Below, piece after piece: positions 27,454 through 35,825 of a stretch of DNA of 64,000 nt (position 1 is its first letter; each line of letters opens with the position of its first letter). Both the position numbers and the translations under genes were made by a program. This stretch comes from Candidatus Gastranaerophilales bacterium (GTDB lineage Bacteria; Cyanobacteriota; Vampirovibrionia; Gastranaerophilales; Gastranaerophilaceae): NCBI GenBank assembly GCA_017415185.1, contig JAFQHZ010000039.1, positions 30,333 through 94,332 of the forward strand, given 5' to 3'. The notes under the pieces were generated by a model. It was not told the origin of the DNA. It saw only the letters and a program-made list of their open reading frames with translations, and searched no databases.

Positions 27454-28049
27454 AAATTTTAGACATTATTAAACAAGAAAAAATATATGGAATCATAAGA
27501 GAAGACGACCAAGAACGTGCTTATGATTTAGCACGTTGCTATATTGAAGGCGGAATTAAAGTTTTAGAGCTAAATTGCCCCTTAGAAGTCTGCGAAAAAA
27601 TATCAAAATTTGATGATGTAATTGTTGCACAAGGCGGAGTAATTACAACTCAACAAGCACACAAGGCGCTTGAAGCCGGAGCAAGCATTATCTCAAGTCC
27701 AATTTTTCAAACAAATTTAATCCGTTTCGCCTCTTGTTATTCAACTTTTTTAATACCATCTGTTACAACGCCAAACGAAGCATATAGCGCTTGGCAAGCA
27801 AGAATGCCGATGATTAAAATTTATCCTGTTGCAGAAATGGGAGGCGTTGAATATATAAGAGAAATGGTTAAACCAATGCCTTTTTTAAATTTATTGCCTT
27901 GCGGATTTGTTAAAATCTCAGAAGTTGAAGGATATTTAAAAGCGGGCGCAAAAGCAGTCGGAATTGGCAGAGAGCTATATGCCAAAGAAGACTACAAGGA
28001 AATAATTGAAACTGCAAAAAATGTAGTGGAAATGGTTAGACGAATTTAG
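27450..28049 (+). CDS. eda: KDPG/KHG aldolase family protein
   Basis: Class I aldolase of the Entner-Doudoroff type (2-keto-3-deoxy-6-phosphogluconate or 4-hydroxy-2-oxoglutarate). The 199-aa TIM barrel has the Schiff-base Lys123 in MIKIYPVAE and the Glu in VLELNCPLE. The Arg usually found just after that Glu (EVTLRT in E. coli Eda) is missing, so the substrate may differ. The ATGA overlap couples it to the STAS-like gene. No edd or other pathway gene is nearby. Confidence 0.8.
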   Translation: MKILDIIKQEKIYGIIREDDQERAYDLARCYIEGGIKVLELNCPLEVCEKISKFDDVIVAQGGVITTQQAHKALEAGASIISSPIFQTNLIRFASCYSTFLIPSVTTPNEAYSAWQARMPMIKIYPVAEMGGVEYIREMVKPMPFLNLLPCGFVKISEVEGYLKAGAKAVGIGRELYAKEDYKEIIETAKNVVEMVRRI

Positions 28050-28055
28050 GTCAAT

Positions 28056-28080
28056 AGCGGACAAAAGTCCGCTTATTTTT
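28056..28080. terminator. Terminator between the aldolase and pspA genes
   Basis: Stem AGCGGAC / GTCCGCT with loop AAAA, followed by TATTTTTTT on the plus strand and rich in T on the minus strand side. It separates convergent genes. Confidence 0.85.
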
Positions 28081-28884
28081 TTAATTATCTAAAAAATCTT
28101 TCATTTCTTGAACTTCACTATAATCGTCAGATTCAATATTTTCTTCAACTTCAATTTCTTGTTCGTTTTCTTCAAAAGATTCTTGCGGATTTTCAAGCAA
28201 TTTTTGTTTTAATTCGCTAAGAGCTTCTTGCGTATCAAGCTTCATTCCAATTGCTTTATTTATTTCTTCATCAATCATATCCTTGCTTTGAGAAATCTCT
28301 CCATAGGCTTGCGCAAGGCTTTCTTCTTCTTGAATTTTTTTCTTCATATCTTCAATCATTGCAATAGAAGAATCAGAAGTAACTCCTGCTAATTGCTTAT
28401 TAATTTTTACGCTTGTTTTTGCAACAGTTGCCCTTGCTTTAAGGGTTAAATATTCATTTTCTGAATCTTTAATTTTGTTTTTAAGAGCTAATATTTTTTC
28501 TTCCATCACAAGCAAAGATTCATCATATCCTTTAATATCTTGCGCAAGTTTTTGAACTTGCAACATTGCTTGTTGTCTTTTTTCAAGGGCAATTGTTGCA
28601 AGTCTGTCTGCTTCTTGTTGTTCTATTTCGCCATTTTGGGCTTTTTTTAAAATTTCTGTTGCTTTATTTTCGTAATCAATTGCAATCTGCTTTTTAGCTT
28701 CCATTTCTCTTTTAGAACAAATTGAAATAGTTTTAACTTGAGCAACGCTTTTCATAGATTCATCAAAATCTTTTTTTAAATCTCTAATTCCTTGCTCTAT
28801 CATTTTTATTGGGTCTTCGTATTTTGATATAAAAGAATGCAGAGCAGCTTCAATCAATTTATAAATTTTATAAAATAAATTCAT
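28081..28884 (-). CDS. pspA: PspA/Vipp1 (IM30) family membrane-remodelling protein
   Basis: 267 aa, almost entirely alpha-helical. It starts with an amphipathic helix, then the family segment EDPIKMIEQGIRDLKKDF and long coiled coils with NKIKDSENEYLTLKARATVAKTSVKIN. The C-terminal tail (about 225-267) is very acidic. Family members form ESCRT-III-like rods and rings on the inner membrane and repair leaks; in cyanobacteria and plastids they are called Vipp1/IM30. AAAGGAA precedes the ATG. Its first 4 bases overlap the end of the J-domain gene. Confidence 0.9.
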   Translation of the reverse strand: MNLFYKIYKLIEAALHSFISKYEDPIKMIEQGIRDLKKDFDESMKSVAQVKTISICSKREMEAKKQIAIDYENKATEILKKAQNGEIEQQEADRLATIALEKRQQAMLQVQKLAQDIKGYDESLLVMEEKILALKNKIKDSENEYLTLKARATVAKTSVKINKQLAGVTSDSSIAMIEDMKKKIQEEESLAQAYGEISQSKDMIDEEINKAIGMKLDTQEALSELKQKLLENPQESFEENEQEIEVEENIESDDYSEVQEMKDFLDN

Positions 28885-29216
28885 AAAAATTTCCTTTCAA
28901 AGTAGTTATATGCTTCATTTATTTTTTTAATTAATTTTTGAGCAATTTTTAATTTTTCTTGATTATTTATAAACAAATCTGGATGATATTTTTTCAAAAG
29001 TTTTTTATAAGCTTTTTTAATTTCTTTTAAACCAGAACCATATTCAACTTCTAATATTTTATAATATTCCTTTTCTTTGTCTTTTTCAAAAGAGGAGCTA
29101 TTTGAATCATCAAAATAAAAATCTTTATAAGAATTTAAATCTATTTCAATTTCACTTGTTTTTGAAAAATTTAAATTGCTTTTTATTATATTTTTTATTC
29201 TTGAAAATAAACTCAT
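28881..29216 (-). CDS. Small J-domain (DnaJ-like) protein
   Basis: 111 aa. The N-terminal 45 residues are not recognised. Residues about 47-111 are a J domain: YYKILEVEYGSGLKEIKKAY, the HPD tripeptide in KKYHPDLF, then INEAYNYF. It lacks the G/F-rich and zinc parts of DnaJ, so it is probably a substrate-specific Hsp70 partner. Its gene overlaps pspA by 4 bp, so PspA is its likely client. The start has only a weak ribosome site, 6 bp after the helicase stop. Confidence 0.85.
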   Translation of the reverse strand: MSLFSRIKNIIKSNLNFSKTSEIEIDLNSYKDFYFDDSNSSSFEKDKEKEYYKILEVEYGSGLKEIKKAYKKLLKKYHPDLFINNQEKLKIAQKLIKKINEAYNYFERKFL

Positions 29217-29222
29217 TTAATT

Positions 29223-31784
29223 CTATATCCATACCCTGCTGTTTTTTATTTGGCTAATTTTCATAATATTATATTTAGCCTTCAACAATTCCTTATATCC
29301 ATCAGGAGTTCTTGTATATATCTTATCTAAAAATCCAAATTTTTGTTCAAGATTTTTGACAAATTTCTCAACTTGTTTGCTTTTGTCTCCAATTATTTCA
29401 GGAACGCCAATATATCCATTTGGATTTTTCAAAACATATCGATAACTATCGTCAATTTTAAAAATTTGTTCATAAGCATTAATAAACAAATTTCTTTCAT
29501 AATTTGTGCTTCCAAAAAGAGTAATGTAGAATTTGGAATTTGTTTCGCTATTAAATTTTAATTTCATTTCTTTATAAGGAGTTTTAATTTTTCCAATAGC
29601 GCACAAGGTTTTTAACAACGCCTCAGCAAGATTTTTAAGATTTTCTTGTTGAATAAATTTATAATAATTTTTATCAACAACATATTCCCAATCTTTTCCT
29701 ATCGCATTGCAATTAGATAACATTTTAAGAATAAATTTATTAAATCTTCTATCTTTAATTTCTTTTGTATAAATGCTGTTTTCATGAATAATATGCTTAA
29801 GAAAAGAAAGATATTCAGGAATTTCATTGATTGTTATATCTATTTGAGTATCTTCGCCTTCAATAACATTATAAACTTGAGAAACCATAATATCTTCAGT
29901 TATTGCGCTTTTTTTAAAAATTTGTTGCCATTTTGTTTTCAAATTTCTCCTATCAAGAGCATATTCAAAAATTTTTCTATTAAGCTTTGCACAATCCAAT
30001 TTTTCAATTAAGCCATAATTCAAATCAAGCCTATCTATTCCATTTCGAATTTTATTATCGCAATAGCTTATGCCTTCAAAAGTATTAAATCGTTTTTCAA
30101 TAGTTAAATAGTCTTGGTTTGATAAGAAATTTTTATCTAAAGAAACAAGATGCCAAATATTAGAAGTTTTATTTGGATTGTTTTTATTAATTCTTAAAGC
30201 TCGTCCTCTCATTTGATTTGAAAGCATAAAAGAACCAACAACGCTTGCAATTATAAGCGTATTTACGCTTGGAGAATCCCATCCTTCCCCTAAAAGCGCA
30301 GCAGTTCCAATTAAAATATTCATTTCGCCAAATTCAAAAAGACGAGTAATTATTCCAACAATATCAATATTTCCATAAGCTTCTACTCTTAAATAATTGT
30401 CTTTAAAGTCCGCAGTTAAAACCTTTGAGCTATCTATGTTTTCTTTTTTTAAAAATTCATAAAGTCTTTCTTTTGCATTTTTTGGAATTACAATTAAAGT
30501 TCCGGTTAAAACGCCGAGTTTAATATCTAAATCATATAATTTATCAAAAACTGATAAAATATTGAGTCCTTCGCTGTCTCCCTTTCCGATATAATCAAGC
30601 AAAACAACTTCTCTTAATTCATTTTGCAAAACTTCATGTTCAAACTTTGAAATGTTATAAATTGCTTCAAGTTTATTTTTGCTTCTTGCAAAAAGCTTCT
30701 TAAAGTCTGTTTTTCCGCTAAAATCAACCTTATTTCCATTAATTAAATTTAATTCTTTTAATTTGTTTTTAATTAATGCGCTTCCTTTGAATACTTTTTC
30801 AAAATCAGAAAAAATTGAATTAAAAAAAGTTTGTGCAACATTATAATCAAACTTTGGAATTTGCTTAATATCTAAATCCAAAAATTCCAATAATAATCTT
30901 GCTTCCATAGATAATTCATCACAAAACAATAAATATGAAATCAAAGAAACACTGAATGTTGTGTTTTTATAAATTAACTCCATATTCTTTTCGATATCAC
31001 AAACAAAAGGGGACGTTAAAACATTAGAATAAAAATCAAAATTAGTGTTAATATATTCAAAAAATTCTCTTCTTTTTTCGTCAAAATCAAAAATGATATT
31101 GTTCTCTTCATTTGTTAAATTTGAAAAATAAATCAAATCTTGATGAGGACACAAATCTCCTGTTTTAACAAGTTCAGGAATTGATATTTCAGCATCAGTT
31201 GGCCCGCATAAATTATGATAATTTTGCCATTCACGAGGCGAAACATCATAAGGAGGAGTTCCTGTAAGAGAAACAATTTTTAAATCTTCATTTTCTAAAG
31301 TTTTTACTAATCCGCTTAAAGTTGCCCACCATTCAACTCTTAAATGGTGCGCTTCATCAAGAATTATCGTCTTTATATTAAAAGATTTTAAATCAGCAAC
31401 TAATTTTTCAATATCTTTTTTTGTTTTGTATAAAGTATGAAGAGCTTGATATGTTGTTATTGTGATTGTTGAAATATTTCTTATATCGGTACTTATCCAT
31501 GTTGTATCACAATTTTCTTGCAAAAAATTATCAATTATTCTTTGTTTCCATTGATTTTTAATTGTTATAGTTGGAGCAAGAATAAAAGCAGGGTTATTTA
31601 ATCTTTTTAAAACTTCTATTCCTAAAGTTGTTTTCCCAGCGCCAGGAGCTGCTACAACATTTAATTTTGAATCATTTAAATGTTTTTCTAATTCGTTTAA
31701 AACCCTTTTTTGATAAGAACGCCAAGTCCCCTTAAAATTAATTTTTTCTATGTTTTCCTTGGTTTCTTCTCTAATTTCCATCAT
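29223..31784 (-). CDS. SF2 DEAH-type helicase with unknown C-terminal region
   Basis: 853 aa. Motif I VVAAPGAGKTTLG, motif II IILDEAHHLR, motif III SLTGTPPYD, motif V GTAALLGEGWDSPSVNTLII and motif VI NQMRGRALRI show a complete two-RecA SF2 core (about residues 20-580) with a 130-residue helical insertion between the halves. The last 270 residues are unrecognised. It resembles helicase subunits of restriction or defence systems more than any house-keeping helicase, but no nuclease or methylase is adjacent. It has no Shine-Dalgarno sequence and two in-frame ATG codons in tandem. Downstream follow the J-domain and pspA genes, 6 bp away. Confidence 0.8.
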   Translation of the reverse strand: MMEIREETKENIEKINFKGTWRSYQKRVLNELEKHLNDSKLNVVAAPGAGKTTLGIEVLKRLNNPAFILAPTITIKNQWKQRIIDNFLQENCDTTWISTDIRNISTITITTYQALHTLYKTKKDIEKLVADLKSFNIKTIILDEAHHLRVEWWATLSGLVKTLENEDLKIVSLTGTPPYDVSPREWQNYHNLCGPTDAEISIPELVKTGDLCPHQDLIYFSNLTNEENNIIFDFDEKRREFFEYINTNFDFYSNVLTSPFVCDIEKNMELIYKNTTFSVSLISYLLFCDELSMEARLLLEFLDLDIKQIPKFDYNVAQTFFNSIFSDFEKVFKGSALIKNKLKELNLINGNKVDFSGKTDFKKLFARSKNKLEAIYNISKFEHEVLQNELREVVLLDYIGKGDSEGLNILSVFDKLYDLDIKLGVLTGTLIVIPKNAKERLYEFLKKENIDSSKVLTADFKDNYLRVEAYGNIDIVGIITRLFEFGEMNILIGTAALLGEGWDSPSVNTLIIASVVGSFMLSNQMRGRALRINKNNPNKTSNIWHLVSLDKNFLSNQDYLTIEKRFNTFEGISYCDNKIRNGIDRLDLNYGLIEKLDCAKLNRKIFEYALDRRNLKTKWQQIFKKSAITEDIMVSQVYNVIEGEDTQIDITINEIPEYLSFLKHIIHENSIYTKEIKDRRFNKFILKMLSNCNAIGKDWEYVVDKNYYKFIQQENLKNLAEALLKTLCAIGKIKTPYKEMKLKFNSETNSKFYITLFGSTNYERNLFINAYEQIFKIDDSYRYVLKNPNGYIGVPEIIGDKSKQVEKFVKNLEQKFGFLDKIYTRTPDGYKELLKAKYNIMKISQIKNSRVWI

Positions 31785-31873
31785 TAATTAAGTTTAATTT
31801 GTATCAATATTAAATCATACAACCAAATATAGGATACATCACAAAATTTTAAATTTAGGGGTTTTGTAGCTTT

Positions 31874-32860
31874 ATGAAAATCAATTTTTCTCATCCCCAA
31901 AATTTCAAAGGATACGATGCTCTTGCGCTAAAAGCGCTCCATATAGAAGAATCTACAAGCGAGCCAATAAGAGAAGAGCTTAAAAATATTGCAAAAAAAG
32001 AAAATTTTGAACTTAGACAAGAACTTGATTATTTCAAATGGACACAAGATTTTAAAACAATCATCGAACAAAAAGGAAAACCCGTTGTTGTGGTTAATAA
32101 TCGAGTGGATGAGAATTTTCTTGATGAAATGAAATATAGATATGGAATTCAAGGAAAAACACTAGATTTAATTGCAACAGGAGGAAATTCATTCATTGGC
32201 AAATTTCCAAATGGCGACAAATGGATGTTAATTGGAGAAAGCGAATTTAACACAAAATCAAAAAAATATATTTCAAAAGAATACGAAATTAAAGAAGAAA
32301 ATATTTTTCCAATTCCTCAACAATATTACCATCTTGATATGTTTTTAAGGCCCATAGGTTTTCCTTATGTTTTAGTTGACAGCCCTGTTTTGTCGGAAAA
32401 AAAGCTTGCTTCAAAAGATATAAGACAAGGAAGTTATGATTATATAACTTTAAACAAAGAGTTTAAATATTGGGAACAAAACCGCTCAAAAAATTATGAT
32501 TCACATAACGATGTGATTGAAGCATTAGAAAAAGCAGGCTTTAAACCGATTCAAATTGCAGGAGTATTTGGTTCAGGAATCAATTTTATGAATGCGATAA
32601 TAAATCAACACCAAGACGGTACAATTTCATATATAACCAACGGCACAAAATGCGATAGCGATTTTATAACCAGCCTTCAACAAGATTTTGAAAAAGAGCT
32701 AAGACAAAAAGTTCCAAACATAAGAAATGTTTATTTTGTAAATGGCGACGATTCATATACTAACGAAATGTCGAATTATATGATGGACAATTTAGCCTAT
32801 CGTGGAGGCGGAATTCATTGTATGAGTTTAGAAGAACCTAGTTTTGAACTTTGGGGGTAA
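31874..32860 (+). CDS. Deiminase-fold (agmatine/peptidyl-arginine deiminase-like) protein
   Basis: 328 aa. The pattern fits the guanidino-group-modifying superfamily: TGGNSFIG (Asn105), YYHLDMFLRPIG (His153-x-Asp155) and a C-terminal GGGIHCMSLEEP with Cys316, closely like the GGGNIHC-T nucleophile segment of agmatine deiminase. The catalytic Cys/His/Asp set thus looks complete, although the overall length and the middle are divergent. The N-terminus MKINFSHPQNFKGYDALALK has no signal peptide but resembles that of the GH77-like gene at 39994. The site AGGGG lies 13 bases upstream. Substrate unknown. The 3' end overlaps the convergent gene by 23 bp. Confidence 0.65.
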   Translation: MKINFSHPQNFKGYDALALKALHIEESTSEPIREELKNIAKKENFELRQELDYFKWTQDFKTIIEQKGKPVVVVNNRVDENFLDEMKYRYGIQGKTLDLIATGGNSFIGKFPNGDKWMLIGESEFNTKSKKYISKEYEIKEENIFPIPQQYYHLDMFLRPIGFPYVLVDSPVLSEKKLASKDIRQGSYDYITLNKEFKYWEQNRSKNYDSHNDVIEALEKAGFKPIQIAGVFGSGINFMNAIINQHQDGTISYITNGTKCDSDFITSLQQDFEKELRQKVPNIRNVYFVNGDDSYTNEMSNYMMDNLAYRGGGIHCMSLEEPSFELWG

Positions 32861-33860
32861 AATTTCTCAATTTTTCCCATAAAACAACATCAGAATCAAG
32901 TGAAATATTATAATATTTCTCAGACATGCCATAATCAATACAATAATCATATCGAGGAGCCTTTTGATTCCAGCTATATTTATAATCGTCTATCAAATTT
33001 TTATTAACATAAGCAAAAGCAAGCCCCGCCACCCATTCTTTAGATACAAATGCGCTATCTAGCTCAAAAGTTCTTATCGGATAAAAATTAGTTTTCCCAA
33101 CAATAACAAAATGTTCATTTAATTTTTCAATAGCTTTAGCTGATTCAGCAATATATTTTGGAGACAACATTTCAAAAGCCAATGACATGCCAGAAATATT
33201 TTCTTTGTTTTTAATGATATCGTCAATATATTCATGAGTTTCAGGAATTCCTAATTTCAAATACACCATCTTGTTTTCAAGCTTTAATTCTTTTAATTTT
33301 TCAGAAAGCGAGTGTGTTTTTCCCGATGTTTTTTGATAAGGCATAATATATTTATCTGTTCCAAGACATTCGCTTTTTAAAATAACTTTTTCTTTAATTC
33401 CTTCTTGCTCATTAATTTTATTATATGCTTTTATGTCTTCATCTTTCATTGAACAATCAAAAACATTCACCTTTTTTTTGTAAGCTTTAGCAATATTTTT
33501 TTCAAAATCCATATTGTCTTCAACACCCCAAGCCAAAACCGCTTCAGATATCAAAATTGCTTCTTTGACAGCAGGAAATATTATATCAGGCTTACAAACA
33601 TTGAATTCTTCATTATTCTTTTTTGCAACCCCAATAATAGTTTTAGGAAACAAATAATTAAAAGTTTTATTTAAACATTTCGTATCAGTATAATCATAAG
33701 TTGTATGAATAGAATGAATTACATCATTCTTCTTGATACATTCTTGCAATTCTTCTTTTGAAACATTCGTATCGTTATAATACATCCATCCACGAATCAA
33801 AAAAGAAAGAAATAAAACCACTATTATAATAATAATCGAATAAATTATATTCTTTTTCAT
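32838..33860 (-). CDS. Membrane-anchored FkbM-like methyltransferase-fold protein
   Basis: 340 aa from the ATG after AGGTG (a GTG two codons earlier is possible). Residues 5-24 form one membrane anchor, so the rest is probably periplasmic or cell-surface side. AVLAWGVEDNMDFEKNIAKA then VNVFDCSMKD recall the SAM-binding start of FkbM-type methyltransferases (FGVGxDxSFE ... VxxFDPTP). YLKLGIPETHEY lies where the family has the KxDIEGxE segment. The key acidic residue is replaced, so activity is doubtful. It stops at the edge of the deiminase-like gene. Confidence 0.6.
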   Translation of the reverse strand: MKKNIIYSIIIIIVVLFLSFLIRGWMYYNDTNVSKEELQECIKKNDVIHSIHTTYDYTDTKCLNKTFNYLFPKTIIGVAKKNNEEFNVCKPDIIFPAVKEAILISEAVLAWGVEDNMDFEKNIAKAYKKKVNVFDCSMKDEDIKAYNKINEQEGIKEKVILKSECLGTDKYIMPYQKTSGKTHSLSEKLKELKLENKMVYLKLGIPETHEYIDDIIKNKENISGMSLAFEMLSPKYIAESAKAIEKLNEHFVIVGKTNFYPIRTFELDSAFVSKEWVAGLAFAYVNKNLIDDYKYSWNQKAPRYDYCIDYGMSEKYYNISLDSDVVLWEKLRNFTPKVQN

Positions 33861-33866
33861 ATTCAC

Positions 33867-34871
33867 CTATATTAAATAATTACTTGCTTCCAATTTGCAT
33901 TGCTCAATGATTTCTCTGCAATATTGCTCATTTGGAGAAAATCTATTTTGAGAATAAATTGCATAATTTTTTTCAAATTCCTCAGGCGTTCCATCGTGAA
34001 TTGTAATCGTGTTACATCCTGCCATTAAACCGTTTATTTGTCCTTGATTTTTGTTTATTGCAAGTGAAGTTGTTGAAGGAATAAGGCAATTTGGTTTTAA
34101 AATCCTCAATATTGCTAGAAAATTTAGCGTTAAATCAATATCGCCATTAGAATAATTTTTAAATTCAGAATTTTCACTCGAAATAAATCTTGTTGCACTA
34201 ACCATCGACAATTCAAGCTTGTTAATCAATTTTAAATCAGCAATTAAATTATCCAAAGTTTGCTCAGGCAGTCCAACAATATTTCCCGAGCCAACTTGAA
34301 AACCAAGCTCAAGCAATGTTTCTATATGTTTAAGCCTATTTTCAATTGTATCTGAAGGACGGCAAAATTTATGATGTTTTGAATCCGATGTTTCAAATTT
34401 TAAAATATATCTTGAAGCTCCTGATTCTTTTAAAAGCCTATATTGCTCATAGGATAAATTGCCTAAGCATAATATGATTTTTGAATCTGGATATTTTTTT
34501 GTTATTTCAGAACAACAATAAGCAACATCATCAACAAATTTTTGATTAGAATTTTCACCCGATTGCAAAAGAAAAGTTCTTCTGCCTTTTTTTGCCAAAA
34601 AATCAACATTATTCAAAACAACTTCCTTCGATAAAACAAAAGAAGGCTTCCCATCTTTTGAAATTGAACAATATCGACATTTTTGAGAACAAATATTTGA
34701 AAGTTCAATTACGCTTCTTAATTCGACTTTGTTTTGAAATTTGCTTTTTTCTCTAATTTTTCTAGCAGCTTCAAAAAGAAATTCTTGTTCTTTTCCTTTA
34801 TATAATAATATTTCTTTAATTTTGTCTTCTTTTAAATTGCTAATTGCTTCAATTATTTTTTGTTCTGCCAT
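33867..34871 (-). CDS. Radical SAM protein, HydE/BioB family
   Basis: 334 aa. Iron-sulfur motif CSQKCRYCSI at about residue 62, then RRTFLLQSGENSNQ, RYILKFETSD, VGSGNIVGLPEQT and a C-terminal BATS-type region (CLIPSTTSLAINKNQGQING, MAGCNTITIHDGTP). The LQSGE and GLPxQT segments are closer to HydE, the [FeFe]-hydrogenase maturase, than to biotin synthase. No hydF or hydG is visible. The nearby bioF-G-C set is 26 kb away, so a role as BioB is possible but less supported. Confidence 0.75.
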   Translation of the reverse strand: MAEQKIIEAISNLKEDKIKEILLYKGKEQEFLFEAARKIREKSKFQNKVELRSVIELSNICSQKCRYCSISKDGKPSFVLSKEVVLNNVDFLAKKGRRTFLLQSGENSNQKFVDDVAYCCSEITKKYPDSKIILCLGNLSYEQYRLLKESGASRYILKFETSDSKHHKFCRPSDTIENRLKHIETLLELGFQVGSGNIVGLPEQTLDNLIADLKLINKLELSMVSATRFISSENSEFKNYSNGDIDLTLNFLAILRILKPNCLIPSTTSLAINKNQGQINGLMAGCNTITIHDGTPEEFEKNYAIYSQNRFSPNEQYCREIIEQCKLEASNYLI

Positions 34872-34937
34872 TTAACACCGAAATACATTTAAATAATTTA
34901 TGCTAATATTGTACTATAAAATTTAAGGTCAAACAAA

Positions 34938-35822
34938 ATGAACACAAACCTTTTAGGAATAACTTCCGCATTAATTTGCGCAATGTCTTGGGCGATTTGT
35001 TCGCTTTTGTTTAAAAAGCTTGGAAATAAGCTTAAAGCAATCGAAATGGCAACAATTAAAACCGTTTTTAGTGGCATAATCTTGCTATTTATAGCGCTAT
35101 TGTGCAGGGCGGATTTAACAATTGAGATTAACAATCTTCATATCGTTGGCATAAGCTCAATTTTAGGAATTGCAATTGGTGACAGTTTGTTTTTTGCTTC
35201 ATTATCCAAATTGTCGCCTTTTATGCTGTCTTCAATTCTTTTTGCAAGCCCAGTAATATTATCGGCAATTTTTGGTTTCTTTTTCTTAAACGAAACACTA
35301 TCAGTCATTGCCCTTATTGCAATAATTGCCCTTCTTTTGGGTTTATCATTATTAATTTTTCCAATCAAAGACAAAAACAACACAAAAACAAAATTTTTAG
35401 GGATTATTCTTGCTCTTGCTTCTTTGATTTTTACAACATATTCTATGGTTTTAATTAAGCCAATTTTAATAAATCATTCAACGCTAACAATAACAATGTA
35501 TAGAATGTTTTTTAGCGCATTAGTTTTAATGGTTTTTTGTATTGCAACAAAAAAAATCTCAACCATTCAAACAGCATTCAAAGACAAATGCTATGCGCTT
35601 AAATTAATTGGAACAATTTTAATAGCAACGCTTGGCGGTTTTTGGCTTTCCCTTGTTTCAATAAAGCATTGCAAACTGGCAATTGCAAGCTCCGTTATGT
35701 CTCTTGAGCCTTTGTTTGCCTTAATTTTTATGATATTATTTTATAAATACAAAGCGAAATTGAAAGAATTTGTTGGAATTTTCATCATAATCACAGCACT
35801 GCTTTTATTATATTTGGAGTAG
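34938..35822 (+). CDS. EamA/DMT-family membrane transporter
   Basis: 294 aa with about ten hydrophobic helices in two similar halves, the EamA (drug/metabolite transporter) layout. Diagnostic pieces are SWAICSLLFKKLGNKL near the start and IASSVMSLEPLFALIF with the family Glu-Pro in the last third. It exports or takes up a small metabolite that cannot be named. AAGG precedes the ATG, and a TACTAT box (34912-34917) lies in the 66-bp divergent gap to the radical SAM gene. The next gene starts 3 bp after its stop. Confidence 0.88.
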   Translation: MNTNLLGITSALICAMSWAICSLLFKKLGNKLKAIEMATIKTVFSGIILLFIALLCRADLTIEINNLHIVGISSILGIAIGDSLFFASLSKLSPFMLSSILFASPVILSAIFGFFFLNETLSVIALIAIIALLLGLSLLIFPIKDKNNTKTKFLGIILALASLIFTTYSMVLIKPILINHSTLTITMYRMFFSALVLMVFCIATKKISTIQTAFKDKCYALKLIGTILIATLGGFWLSLVSIKHCKLAIASSVMSLEPLFALIFMILFYKYKAKLKEFVGIFIIITALLLLYLE

Positions 35823-35825
35823 AAA

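Noticed and set aside
29343..30011. Plus-strand frames opposite the helicase gene
   Set aside because: They are Phe/Ile/Asn-rich shadows of an A-rich coding strand with no start signals.
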